A stretch of DNA of 45,252 nucleotides, taken from assembly GCF_032586235.1 (NCBI RefSeq), contig NZ_JAWHTD010000032.1:1-45252 (forward strand), given 5' to 3'. Positions 15,913-23,536 of the stretch are shown here, in pieces (within the stretch, counting starts at the first letter, position 1; every line of letters starts with the position of its first letter). This DNA is from Aestuariicoccus sp032586235. Lineage in GTDB: Bacteria; Pseudomonadota; Alphaproteobacteria; Rhodobacterales; Rhodobacteraceae. Below the pieces are notes generated by a model, which did no database searches, was not told the DNA's origin, and saw nothing but the letters and a program-made list of their open reading frames with translations. The translations under genes were made by a program, and so were the position numbers.

Positions 15913-17198
15913 CACAGGATCACCGAAGGCAGCCAGAGCGACAACGCCGGAATGAGGTTGATCAACACCAGCGCCACCAGCATCGCGCCAATGAACATCA
16001 GCATCGACGGTACGATTTTGGCGATGGAGATCTTGGCGATGGCGCAGGTGATCAGCACCACCGACGCCACCGGCGGCGTCTGTTGCCCGATCCCGAGGTT
16101 GATCGTCAGGATCAGGCCGAAATGCACCCGGTCGATGCCCAGTTGATCGGCCAGCGGCAGAAAGATCGGCACCAGCATCAGGATCGCGGGCGTGCCGTGA
16201 ATGATCGTGCCCGCAAGCAGGAAGAAGACGTTGATGGCCAGCAGCACCACCCAGTAATTCTCTGAAATCCCCAGGATGCCCTGCGCGATCTCCTGCGGGA
16301 TGCGCTGGTTCGTCAGATACCAGCCCAGAAGGGTCGAAGTCGCCACGATGAACATCAGCATGGCCGAGCGTTTGCCCGCGATGCGCAGCGTATCCACCAG
16401 CGTGCCCAGCCGGACGGTTCGGTAGACCACCATGGCCAGCACGATGGACCAGAAGGCGGCGATGGCCCCGGCCTCGGTCGCGGTGAAGACGCCGCCAAGG
16501 ATGCCCGCGAGCACCAGGATCGGCAGCGTCAGCGGGATCGCCGCATCCTTGCCCGTCTCGACCACGCGGGCCAGCGAAAAGGCGCCCTCGGTCGGGTAGC
16601 CCCGCTTGACCGCGATGGCATAGGCCGTGCCCATGAGCAGCCCGCAGACCAGAAAGCCCGGCACGATGCCCGCCGCGAAAAGCTCGGCGATAGAGGCGTT
16701 GGCGACATAGGCGTAGAGGATCAGGTTGAGCGAAGGCGGCACGATGATCGCCATCGTGGCCGAGGTCGAGGTCACCGCCGCGGCAAAGGCCGCGGGATAG
16801 CCGCGCTTGCGCATCTGCGGGATCATCACCGACCCGATGGCGGCGGCATCCGATGTGGCGGTGCCCGAGATTTCGGAAAAGAAGAGCGAGGTCAGGATGT
16901 TGACATGCGCCAGCCCGCCCCGGATGTGACCCACCAGCGAAGAGGCGAAGGCGATCAGCTTTTCCGCGATCCGGCCCTGGTTCATGATCTCACCCGCGAT
17001 CATGAAAAGCAACGCCGCCACCAGCAGGTAATTGTTGGCCCCGCCGAAGGGGATAAGGCCGATGATCTGCGGCACGACCGCCGGGTCGAGCAGGATCATC
17101 ACCGCCGCCGTGACCCCCAGCACGAAAGCGATGGGAAGACCCGCAATCAGCAGGGTCACAAGCAGGATCAGGATGATCCATCCGGGGTCCAGAAACAT
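15912..17198 (-). CDS. dctM: TRAP transporter large permease, DctM type
   Basis: A 428-residue twelve-helix membrane subunit that moves the substrate with Na+. Family motifs include SGTATSDAAAIGSVMIPQM, TSTSATMAIIVPPSLNLILY and FTATEAGAIAAFWS. The start at 17198 overlaps the dctQ stop (TGATG) and opens directly into helix 1; upward extension to 17390 is antisense-like shadow within dctQ. Translational coupling on both sides ties it to dctQ and the racemase-fold gene. Confidence 0.93.
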   Translation of the reverse strand: MFLDPGWIILILLVTLLIAGLPIAFVLGVTAAVMILLDPAVVPQIIGLIPFGGANNYLLVAALLFMIAGEIMNQGRIAEKLIAFASSLVGHIRGGLAHVNILTSLFFSEISGTATSDAAAIGSVMIPQMRKRGYPAAFAAAVTSTSATMAIIVPPSLNLILYAYVANASIAELFAAGIVPGFLVCGLLMGTAYAIAVKRGYPTEGAFSLARVVETGKDAAIPLTLPILVLAGILGGVFTATEAGAIAAFWSIVLAMVVYRTVRLGTLVDTLRIAGKRSAMLMFIVATSTLLGWYLTNQRIPQEIAQGILGISENYWVVLLAINVFFLLAGTIIHGTPAILMLVPIFLPLADQLGIDRVHFGLILTINLGIGQQTPPVASVVLITCAIAKISIAKIVPSMLMFIGAMLVALVLINLIPALSLWLPSVIL

Positions 17199-17716
17199 CA
17201 CGCGTCGCTTTCGGGCAAAAGGTCCAACGGGTCGATCCGGCCTGTCACGATCCCCACCAGCCGGGTGGCGCAGAAAAGCGCGATCAGCGCGCCGCCGAGC
17301 GGCATCGCTCCGCGAAAGAGCAGCATCGGCGCGTCGATCGAAATCAGCGAGCGGCCCGCGAAACTGGCCGCGGCGATGCCGCCGTACCACGCCAGCATCG
17401 CGCCGAAGCCCCCCATCAGGATCAGGTTCAGCGCGGTGACGGCCCGCTGCAGGCCCGCGGGCATCACCCGCAGGACCGCGTCAAAGCCCAGATGCTCGTT
17501 CGTGCGGGTCAGGTAGGCCGCGCCGATGAAGGTCAGCATGGCCAGCAGATGGGCGGGCAGCTCCTCGCCCCAGGACACGCTGTCGTTCAGGACGAACCGG
17601 GCGAAGACCGCCCAGTTCAGAAGCAGCAGCAGCAGACCGGCAAGCGCCACCACCATCGCGTCCAGAAGCGCGCCAAGCCAGCGGTCGAGCGTGGCTATGA
17701 TCGTATCCAGACGCAT
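17198..17716 (-). CDS. dctQ: TRAP transporter small permease, DctQ type
   Basis: A 172-residue subunit with four membrane helices and the conserved SVSWGEELPAHLLAMLTFIGA segment near residue 46. It links the periplasmic binding protein to the large permease. It begins 23 bases after the dctP stop and overlaps dctM by one base. Confidence 0.9.
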   Translation of the reverse strand: MRLDTIIATLDRWLGALLDAMVVALAGLLLLLLNWAVFARFVLNDSVSWGEELPAHLLAMLTFIGAAYLTRTNEHLGFDAVLRVMPAGLQRAVTALNLILMGGFGAMLAWYGGIAAASFAGRSLISIDAPMLLFRGAMPLGGALIALFCATRLVGIVTGRIDPLDLLPESDA

Positions 17717-17739
17717 GAAGATGGCCCCTGCCCCGCCGC

Positions 17740-18720
17740 TTACTCGATACCGAGCGCGGTCTTGGTCGCCGCGATCATGTCGGCGCCGATGACATCCACG
17801 AAGGTTGGGCTTTCGTAAAGCGGGGCGGCGGCGGACTGGAACGCGGCAAAGTCGATCTCGTTGATCTCCAGCTTGTCGGCCAGCGCGGCGATGGTTTCGG
17901 TGTCTGTCGTCTCGCCCCAGTCAAAGGTCCAGGACGCCATGTCCTTGGCCACCGACATCACGGTGCCCTTAAGATCCGCGTCAAGCGAGGCGAGGAACGG
18001 CTCGCCGATCACCAGGAAGGTCGGCAGATAGACGTGGTTGGACAGCGACATATACCCCTGCACTTCGTAAAGCTTGGCGGTATCGACGACGTTGGCGGGG
18101 TTCTCCTGCCCGTCGATGGTGCCCTGATCCAGCGCCGAATAGACCTCGCCAAACGACAGCGGCGTGGCGTTGGCGCCCAGCGTGTTGAACATCTCGACCC
18201 GCTGGCGGTTCGTGGGCGTGCGGATCTTGAGCCCTTCGAGGTCGGCGGGCGTCACGACGGAGCGCACGTTGTTGGTGATCTGGCGGAACCCGTTGTCCCA
18301 CATGGCGGCCAGCACCATGCCGGAGCCGTCGAACCCGTCGGCCAGCATCTCGCCCGCGGGGCTGTCGATGAAGGCCTGCACGGCGGCGCGATCCTCGAAA
18401 AGATAGGGCAGATCGAAGATCGAGGTGCGGTTGTTGATCTGCGACACCGCAGAGGCCGAAAGCGATGCCTGGTGCGTGCCGAAGCCCAGCCCCTGCAGCA
18501 CGTCCTCTTCCTTGCCCAGCGTGTTGGACATAAAGATCTGCACGTCGATTTCACCGGGGGCCGCGGCCTCGAGGCGGGTTTCGTATTCCTGCAGGAAGAC
18601 ATGCGCGAATGAACCCTCCGGCAGCGAAGAGTTGATCTGCATGACCGCCTGCGCCGACGCGGCGGCAGGCAGGACGGCGGCGCTGCAAAGCGCGAATAGG
18701 CTAATACGGGAAATGGTCAT
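17740..18720 (-). CDS. dctP: TRAP transporter substrate-binding protein, DctP family
   Basis: A 326-residue periplasmic binding protein with a signal peptide ending ASAQA. Family features are the LEGLKIRTPTNRQRVEMFNTLGANATPLSF region containing the arginine that clamps a carboxylate, and EVYSALDQGTIDGQENP just after it (residue span about 155-210). This points to an organic-acid or amino-acid-like ligand. AAAGGA precedes the start. It is the first gene of the dctP-Q-M-racemase operon, and two palindromes lie upstream. Confidence 0.92.
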   Translation of the reverse strand: MTISRISLFALCSAAVLPAAASAQAVMQINSSLPEGSFAHVFLQEYETRLEAAAPGEIDVQIFMSNTLGKEEDVLQGLGFGTHQASLSASAVSQINNRTSIFDLPYLFEDRAAVQAFIDSPAGEMLADGFDGSGMVLAAMWDNGFRQITNNVRSVVTPADLEGLKIRTPTNRQRVEMFNTLGANATPLSFGEVYSALDQGTIDGQENPANVVDTAKLYEVQGYMSLSNHVYLPTFLVIGEPFLASLDADLKGTVMSVAKDMASWTFDWGETTDTETIAALADKLEINEIDFAAFQSAAAPLYESPTFVDVIGADMIAATKTALGIE

Positions 18721-18770
18721 GGCACGGTCCTTTCAATCGGGATGAGGCGGAACGATTCGAGTGTCTTGCG

Positions 18771-18814
18771 TGAAATTGATTTTCCACAAGACGAGTCTAT
18801 GAAAAATGTTTTTC
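18771..18814 (-). promoter_or_regulatory. Paired palindromes upstream of dctP, candidate RpiR operators
   Basis: Two similar dyads lie 52-95 bases upstream of the dctP start: GAAATTGATTTTC at 18772-18784 (GAAA-N5-TTTC) and GAAAAATGTTTTTC at 18801-18814 (GAAAA-N4-TTTTC). Their centres are about 30 bases apart, close to three helical turns, so two dimers could bind on one face. RpiR-family regulators often bind GAAA/TTTC-armed palindromes, and an rpiR gene lies just upstream. The assignment is inference. Confidence 0.4.
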
Positions 18815-18927
18815 CGGGAGTTTACACGACGCGGCTCCTCAACTGCCGCGAAATGCGGCAGACCGAGGGTCATGCGTCACTGATTTTGTGCGCCGCGCGA
18901 ACGCTCGGCGCGGTCCCCGACAAACCG

Positions 18928-19773
18928 TCACAACTCGTCAAAGCGCCTGTGGGCTTCTTCGATGGCGGCCATGCGCCCCCGGCCCGAGGCACCGGAAAGC
19001 TCGATCGTGCGGGCGCCGACAAGATTGCACACCGCCATGCAACCGACGTGATTCATCAGGGGCCCGCTGGTCGATGTGGCGCAGGTCAGATGCCAGTCGG
19101 CCTCGGCCAACGCGGGGTCCGGCCTGTCCTCCAGCACCGCAAGCGCCGCCTTCGAGGCGCGGACGGCCGCGGCGACGGCGCCCACCAGGCGCGGCTTGCG
19201 GCGCAGCGCGATCAGGATGACCACGTCCCCGCCCGCCAGCGAAACCAGGCTTTCGGCCATCGTCTCGCCCGCGCGCGGCAGAACGGTGACGTTGGCCAGA
19301 ACCTGCGAGGTCTGCCAACCCAGATATTGCGCAAAGGCCTGCCCCGCGCGAAACCCGATGAACCACACCCGCGGCGCGGCGATCATCGCCTTCGCCAGAT
19401 TGTCGATCACCGCCTCGTCCAGCGCGCCGTAGGTCAGGTCCAGGTTCTGCTGCGACGTCTCGAAGTGCCGCGCGACCGCCCCGTTGCCCGTCGGCATATC
19501 CGACGAAAACCGCAGCAACGCGGTCCCGGCCCGCTGCTCGTCGCGGACCGCGCGGCGCGCCTCGTCAAAGGACGCATATCCGATCCGGCGAACGAACCGC
19601 GACACGGTGGCGTTCGACACATTGGCAAGTTCGGCGATCTCGGTCGCGGTATAGCCGGCCATTTCCCCGGGAAAATCCAGAACCAGATCGGCGAGCTTGC
19701 GCTCGCTGCGGTTCAGTTCTGGCAGTGCATCGCTCACGCGGGCCAGAAAGGGTTTGTTTGCATCAGTGGTCAT
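18928..19773 (-). CDS. MurR/RpiR family transcriptional regulator
   Basis: A 281-residue regulator with an N-terminal HTH_6 domain (about 1-78; TATEIAELANVSNATVSRFVRR is the recognition region) and a C-terminal SIS domain (about 125-260; VWFIGFRAGQAFAQYLGW, VILIALRRKP) that normally binds a phosphosugar or related effector. It lies directly upstream of dctP on the same strand and is the obvious regulator of that transporter. I chose the ATG at 19773; the frame continues to 19917 but the added residues are not family-like. Divergent from cysteine synthase. Confidence 0.88.
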   Translation of the reverse strand: MTTDANKPFLARVSDALPELNRSERKLADLVLDFPGEMAGYTATEIAELANVSNATVSRFVRRIGYASFDEARRAVRDEQRAGTALLRFSSDMPTGNGAVARHFETSQQNLDLTYGALDEAVIDNLAKAMIAAPRVWFIGFRAGQAFAQYLGWQTSQVLANVTVLPRAGETMAESLVSLAGGDVVILIALRRKPRLVGAVAAAVRASKAALAVLEDRPDPALAEADWHLTCATSTSGPLMNHVGCMAVCNLVGARTIELSGASGRGRMAAIEEAHRRFDEL

Positions 19774-19973
19774 TCGCGCACGTTGCGTGGCTTGCGCAGG
19801 CGCGTAAACAGATTTCTGACCAGAGCGCCGCGGATCGCAGGTCTTGGCGGCGCGCACGTAAGCGGCAAATGCAGCCACCCCGCGCAAGCAGGGTCGCATC
19901 CGCACCGAAAGCGCCATGTATCAATCCCGCCCGGAGTATGGCACAATTCCGCAGCGAACAGAGGGAGGACGCA

Positions 19974-21050
19974 ATGACAATCCGGAAGACACAAGGGCGC
20001 GGACGCCTCTACGACAGTATTCTCGACACCGTGGGCGACACGCCTTGCATCCGCGTGAACCGGCTCGCGCCGGACCACGTGACGGTCTATGTCAAGTTCG
20101 AGGCGTTCAACCCGGCGGGTTCGGTCAAGGACCGGCTGGCGCTCAACATCATCGAGTCGGCCGAACGCGAGGGACGGCTCAAGCCCGGTCAGACCGTGGT
20201 CGAGGCGACATCGGGAAACACTGGGATCGGGCTTGCGATGGTCTGCGCGGCCAAGGGCTATCCCTTGGTGGTCACCATGGCCGACAGTTTCTCGGTCGAA
20301 CGGCGCAAGCTGATGCGCTTTCTGGGCGCCAAGGTGGTGCTGACGCCGCGGGCGCAGAAGGGTTTCGGCATGTACACCAAGGCCAAGGAACTGGCCGAGG
20401 CGAATGGCTGGTTCCTGGCCAGCCAGTTCGAGACGCCCGACAACGCGGCCATTCATGAAAACACGACCGCGCAGGAAATCCTGGGGGATTTCGCGGGCAA
20501 ACAGCTGGATTACTGGGTGACCGGCTATGGCACCGGCGGCACGGTGACCGGCGTGGCGCGCGTGCTGCGCAAGGAACGGCCCGAGACCAAGATCATCCTG
20601 ACCGAGCCCGCCAACGCGGCCATCGTCAGCTCGGGCTATGTCAACACGCGCAACGAGGCCCATCAGCCCACCGAAAGCCATCCCAATTTCGAGCCGCACC
20701 CGATCCAGGGCTGGACCCCCGATTTCATCCCGTGGGTGCTGCAGGAAACGCTGGACAACGCCTTTTACGACGAGCTGGTGCCGATCCCGGGCCCCGAGGG
20801 CATCGAATGGTCCCGCCGTCTGGCCGCGCAGGAGGGCATCTTTACCGGCATTTCCGGTGGCTCGACCTTTGCGGTGGCGATGCGCCTTGCCGAAACCGCG
20901 CCCGAGGGCTCGGTCTTTCTGGTGATGCTGCCCGACACCGGCGAGCGCTATCTTTCGACCCCGCTTTTCGAAGGGGTCGAGGAAGAGATGACCGACGAGG
21001 AACGCGCGATTTCCATGTCGACACCCTCGGCGCAGATGGCGGCCGAGTAA
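19974..21050 (+). CDS. cysK: Cysteine synthase A (O-acetylserine sulfhydrylase)
   Basis: A 358-residue PLP enzyme that makes cysteine from O-acetylserine and sulfide. Visible motifs are the PLP lysine K52 in NPAGSVKDR, the substrate loop TSGNTG near residue 80, the phosphate-binding GTGGTVTG near residue 184 and a late GISGGSTFA. It is longer than the common 310-325 residues, with an extra C-terminal tail, as in the longer alphaproteobacterial type. A good ribosome site, GAGGGAGG, precedes the ATG at 19974. A related function in cystathionine or sulfocysteine synthesis cannot be excluded by motif alone. Confidence 0.9.
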   Translation: MTIRKTQGRGRLYDSILDTVGDTPCIRVNRLAPDHVTVYVKFEAFNPAGSVKDRLALNIIESAEREGRLKPGQTVVEATSGNTGIGLAMVCAAKGYPLVVTMADSFSVERRKLMRFLGAKVVLTPRAQKGFGMYTKAKELAEANGWFLASQFETPDNAAIHENTTAQEILGDFAGKQLDYWVTGYGTGGTVTGVARVLRKERPETKIILTEPANAAIVSSGYVNTRNEAHQPTESHPNFEPHPIQGWTPDFIPWVLQETLDNAFYDELVPIPGPEGIEWSRRLAAQEGIFTGISGGSTFAVAMRLAETAPEGSVFLVMLPDTGERYLSTPLFEGVEEEMTDEERAISMSTPSAQMAAE

Positions 21051-21060
21051 CGCGCCCCAC

Positions 21061-21089
21061 CCCGCGCCGGTTCAGTGCATCGGCGCGGG
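21061..21089. terminator. Stem-loop at the convergent cysK / C45 junction
   Basis: A perfect 9-bp inverted repeat, CCCGCGCCG (21061-21069) and CGGCGCGGG (21081-21089), with an 11-base loop sits ten bases after the cysK stop. The other arm lies inside the last codons of the gene coming from the right. There is no T-run, so it is a candidate bidirectional Rho-assisted or stability hairpin. Confidence 0.5.
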
Positions 21090-22076
21090 CGAGGCTGCCT
21101 CGAAAGTGGTGGGATAGGTCACCGTGGTCGTGTCCTCGGCGAAGTCCTCGAAGGATTTCAGCCACATGGTGCCCGGCCAGCGCAGTTCGACCTGGTGGCG
21201 CAGCGGGTGATAAGCCGCCGTGTAAAGCGTGCCGAAGCCGCGGTCGAAGGCCAGCGAATACAGCGGCGGCTTTAGAAAGGCGCTGACGAAACGGTCCTGC
21301 GTTTCGGGATGCAGGGTCAGCCTTTGCAGCAGAAAACGCTCGCGCTCGACCGTGGCGGTGACGCGTGCGTGGCTTTTCCACTCGACCCGTTCCTGATGGT
21401 TCGTGGCGACCGCGGCACGGGTGATCACCGGCGGCCGGTCTGGCGCCAGATAAGCGGTCAGAAAGCGGCGCTTGGCGTCCAGGATCGTGACGTTATAGCT
21501 CATGTGGCAGGGCACGCGTTCCAGCACGCGGCGGGCCTCTGCGGTGGTGGTGCAGGTCTGCAGGATGTAGCGCAGGATCAGCGGCACGCCGAACCCCGTT
21601 CCCGCCTCTTGCCGCCCGCCGAAGGTCAGCGAAGCCACCAGCCCCGCGTCGTTCATCCCGTCCACAAGGCCGAAAAGCCCGTCTGACATGCCGATGACCT
21701 GCCGCCCCTGCCAGCGCGTGCGCAACAGCACCGCGTCGACCGCGTGCGGGTTGTAATCGTAGTTCCGCACCAGCAGCGGCTCGTCCCCCGACCAGATCGC
21801 CTGGCTGCATCCGGTCAGATAGCGCGGCGGGCAGTAGACGCTGAGAAACCGCGCCTCCACGTCGCCACCGCCGGCCAGTTCGCACAGCCGGTCGTAGATC
21901 GGCATCAGTTCGGGCATGTGGGTTTCCAGCGCGCGGCGGCATTCCAGATAGGTCGGCCGGCCGGTCAGCCCCTCGCGCGCCCACCAGGCGAGATAGGCGG
22001 CACGGTATTCGGCAAAGAGCCCGGCCCACTTGGGGCCAGGCTCGTCTTCCGAGATCGCTCTGAAGGTCAGGGACAT
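21072..22076 (-). CDS. C45 family autoproteolytic acyltransferase/hydrolase
   Basis: A 334-residue Ntn-hydrolase of the isopenicillin-N acyltransferase type (peptidase family C45). The family cleaves itself so that a cysteine becomes the N-terminal nucleophile; here that is C90 in LTGCSQAIW. Other family features are RNYDYNP, GLVDGMNDAGLVASLTFGG and a late VTATVERERFL. Family members form or hydrolyse amide bonds, for example acyl-amino acids, bile-salt amides or beta-lactam side chains. The ATG at 22076 starts six bases after the ATP-grasp stop (GGTGG ribosome site), so it is in the same operon. The substrate is probably the product of the neighbouring ligase or decarboxylase; that is inference. 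Confidence 0.82.
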   Translation of the reverse strand: MSLTFRAISEDEPGPKWAGLFAEYRAAYLAWWAREGLTGRPTYLECRRALETHMPELMPIYDRLCELAGGGDVEARFLSVYCPPRYLTGCSQAIWSGDEPLLVRNYDYNPHAVDAVLLRTRWQGRQVIGMSDGLFGLVDGMNDAGLVASLTFGGRQEAGTGFGVPLILRYILQTCTTTAEARRVLERVPCHMSYNVTILDAKRRFLTAYLAPDRPPVITRAAVATNHQERVEWKSHARVTATVERERFLLQRLTLHPETQDRFVSAFLKPPLYSLAFDRGFGTLYTAAYHPLRHQVELRWPGTMWLKSFEDFAEDTTTVTYPTTFEAASPAPMH

Positions 22077-22081
22077 GCCAC

Positions 22082-23533
22082 CTACATTATCTTGAACGCC
22101 GGGTCCTGGAAAGCCTGCGCCGAGGGCAGCGGACGTGCCGAGAAGGCCGACTTGATGCCGTCGATCCACTTTTTCGACTTGTCCGTCAACTGGAAGTTCT
22201 TGGTCATCGACCGCCCGCGTGTCACCAGGATCCCCAGATCCGCGCCCTCGTAACGGTAATCGCCGATATCCGAGATGCGCAAAAAGAACGCCTCGTCCTC
22301 GGTTTCCACAGCGCGGCGGTGATAGTCGAAGCGGTCATAGACCACACGCCCGTCCGGCAGCATCTTGTAGATGCCCGATTGCGGCGCGCCGGTGATGATG
22401 TCCACGCTGTCGTCGGTGTGCTTGATCACCATCTGAGACCAGCTGTCGATCATGTCCGGGTCGGCCCAGCGGGCGTTCAGTTCCTCTACATCCAGCTTGA
22501 ACGGCTTTTTCGAAAACTCCAGCAGATGGAACAGGAAAAGCGGCGCGTCCGCATGGGCAAAGGCCGCGTGGTTGGTCATCGACGAGGCGCCGGTGATGCG
22601 CGGGTTCAGCTCGCCCAGCCAGATATCGCCGGTCTTCTTGTCGATCAGGAAATCGAGCTCGAAATACCCGCGATACCCTTCCTTGCGCAGCTGCTCCCCG
22701 AATTTGAAGGTCAGCTCGCGCGCCTGCTGGCGTGTCTTGGGCGGGAAGGCGGTCGAAAAGATCTCGTTCCCGCACCAGCCGCCGCGATAGGGCGTCAGTT
22801 CGTTGAAGCCCACAAGTTCCGTCATCAGCGGGCCGACGATGGTGCCTTCGGAGGTGGCGCAGGCCTCGATCGCCGAGCCGCGGCAGTCGATCCGCTTCAT
22901 GATCTTGATCTCGCCCTCGCCGACGATCTCGTGCTCGTGCTTGCGGAAATCGGCCTCGGACTTGATGAAGAACGTCGTGTGGCCTGAGTCGCCGAAGGCC
23001 GATTGCAGCACCAGATCGTGGCCCAGCCCGGCCTTTTCGCAGACCTCGCGGAGGTGTTCGTAGCTTTTGACCTCGGACAATGTGTTGGGCACCGAGGGCA
23101 CGCCCGCCTTGTTGCCGACGCGCACCGTCTCGATCTTGTTGTCCATATGCGTGCGCAGCTTGGCCTTGGGGAACCAGACCTCGCCGCCCAGCTCCTTGAC
23201 CAGCTTCTCGGTCTTTTCGTCGAACATCAGGAAGACGAATTTCGGCTTGCCGCCGCGCGCCTTGACGTAATCGACCACCTCTTTGTGCTGCAGCAGATAG
23301 TTGTTGATGTCTTCGATGGACTGAAACTCGTCATGCGGCAGTTCCGAGGGGCACAGCACGTTGGGATGCCGGCCGTCGAAGCAATCCATGTAACAGATAT
23401 ACTTGAAGTTCTTCACCCACTCGTCGAGACCGAGCAGGTTGAAGTTGGTGGCCGACACGAAATAGATCGGGTCGTTGTTGGTGTGGAAGTACCGCCGAAT
23501 CTCGGAAATGTTCTTAAGTGTCTTCTTCGGCAT
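22082..23533 (-). CDS. ATP-grasp domain ligase, biotin-carboxylase-like
   Basis: A 483-residue cytoplasmic ligase. ATP-grasp features are the ATP-binding lysine region LVLQSAFGDSGHTTFFIKS near residue 172 with a glycine-rich loop, and the Mg2+-binding pair ELDFLIDKKTGDIWLGELNPRITG around residues 300-323 (E, and ELNPR). No biotinyl or carboxyltransferase domain accompanies it. ATP-grasp enzymes of this kind activate a carboxylate as acyl phosphate and join it to an amine. It lies three bases after the decarboxylase stop and five before the C45 gene, so these three are co-translated and should share a pathway, for example conjugating an amine made by the decarboxylase. Confidence 0.82.
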   Translation of the reverse strand: MPKKTLKNISEIRRYFHTNNDPIYFVSATNFNLLGLDEWVKNFKYICYMDCFDGRHPNVLCPSELPHDEFQSIEDINNYLLQHKEVVDYVKARGGKPKFVFLMFDEKTEKLVKELGGEVWFPKAKLRTHMDNKIETVRVGNKAGVPSVPNTLSEVKSYEHLREVCEKAGLGHDLVLQSAFGDSGHTTFFIKSEADFRKHEHEIVGEGEIKIMKRIDCRGSAIEACATSEGTIVGPLMTELVGFNELTPYRGGWCGNEIFSTAFPPKTRQQARELTFKFGEQLRKEGYRGYFELDFLIDKKTGDIWLGELNPRITGASSMTNHAAFAHADAPLFLFHLLEFSKKPFKLDVEELNARWADPDMIDSWSQMVIKHTDDSVDIITGAPQSGIYKMLPDGRVVYDRFDYHRRAVETEDEAFFLRISDIGDYRYEGADLGILVTRGRSMTKNFQLTDKSKKWIDGIKSAFSARPLPSAQAFQDPAFKIM

Positions 23534-23536
23534 CTT

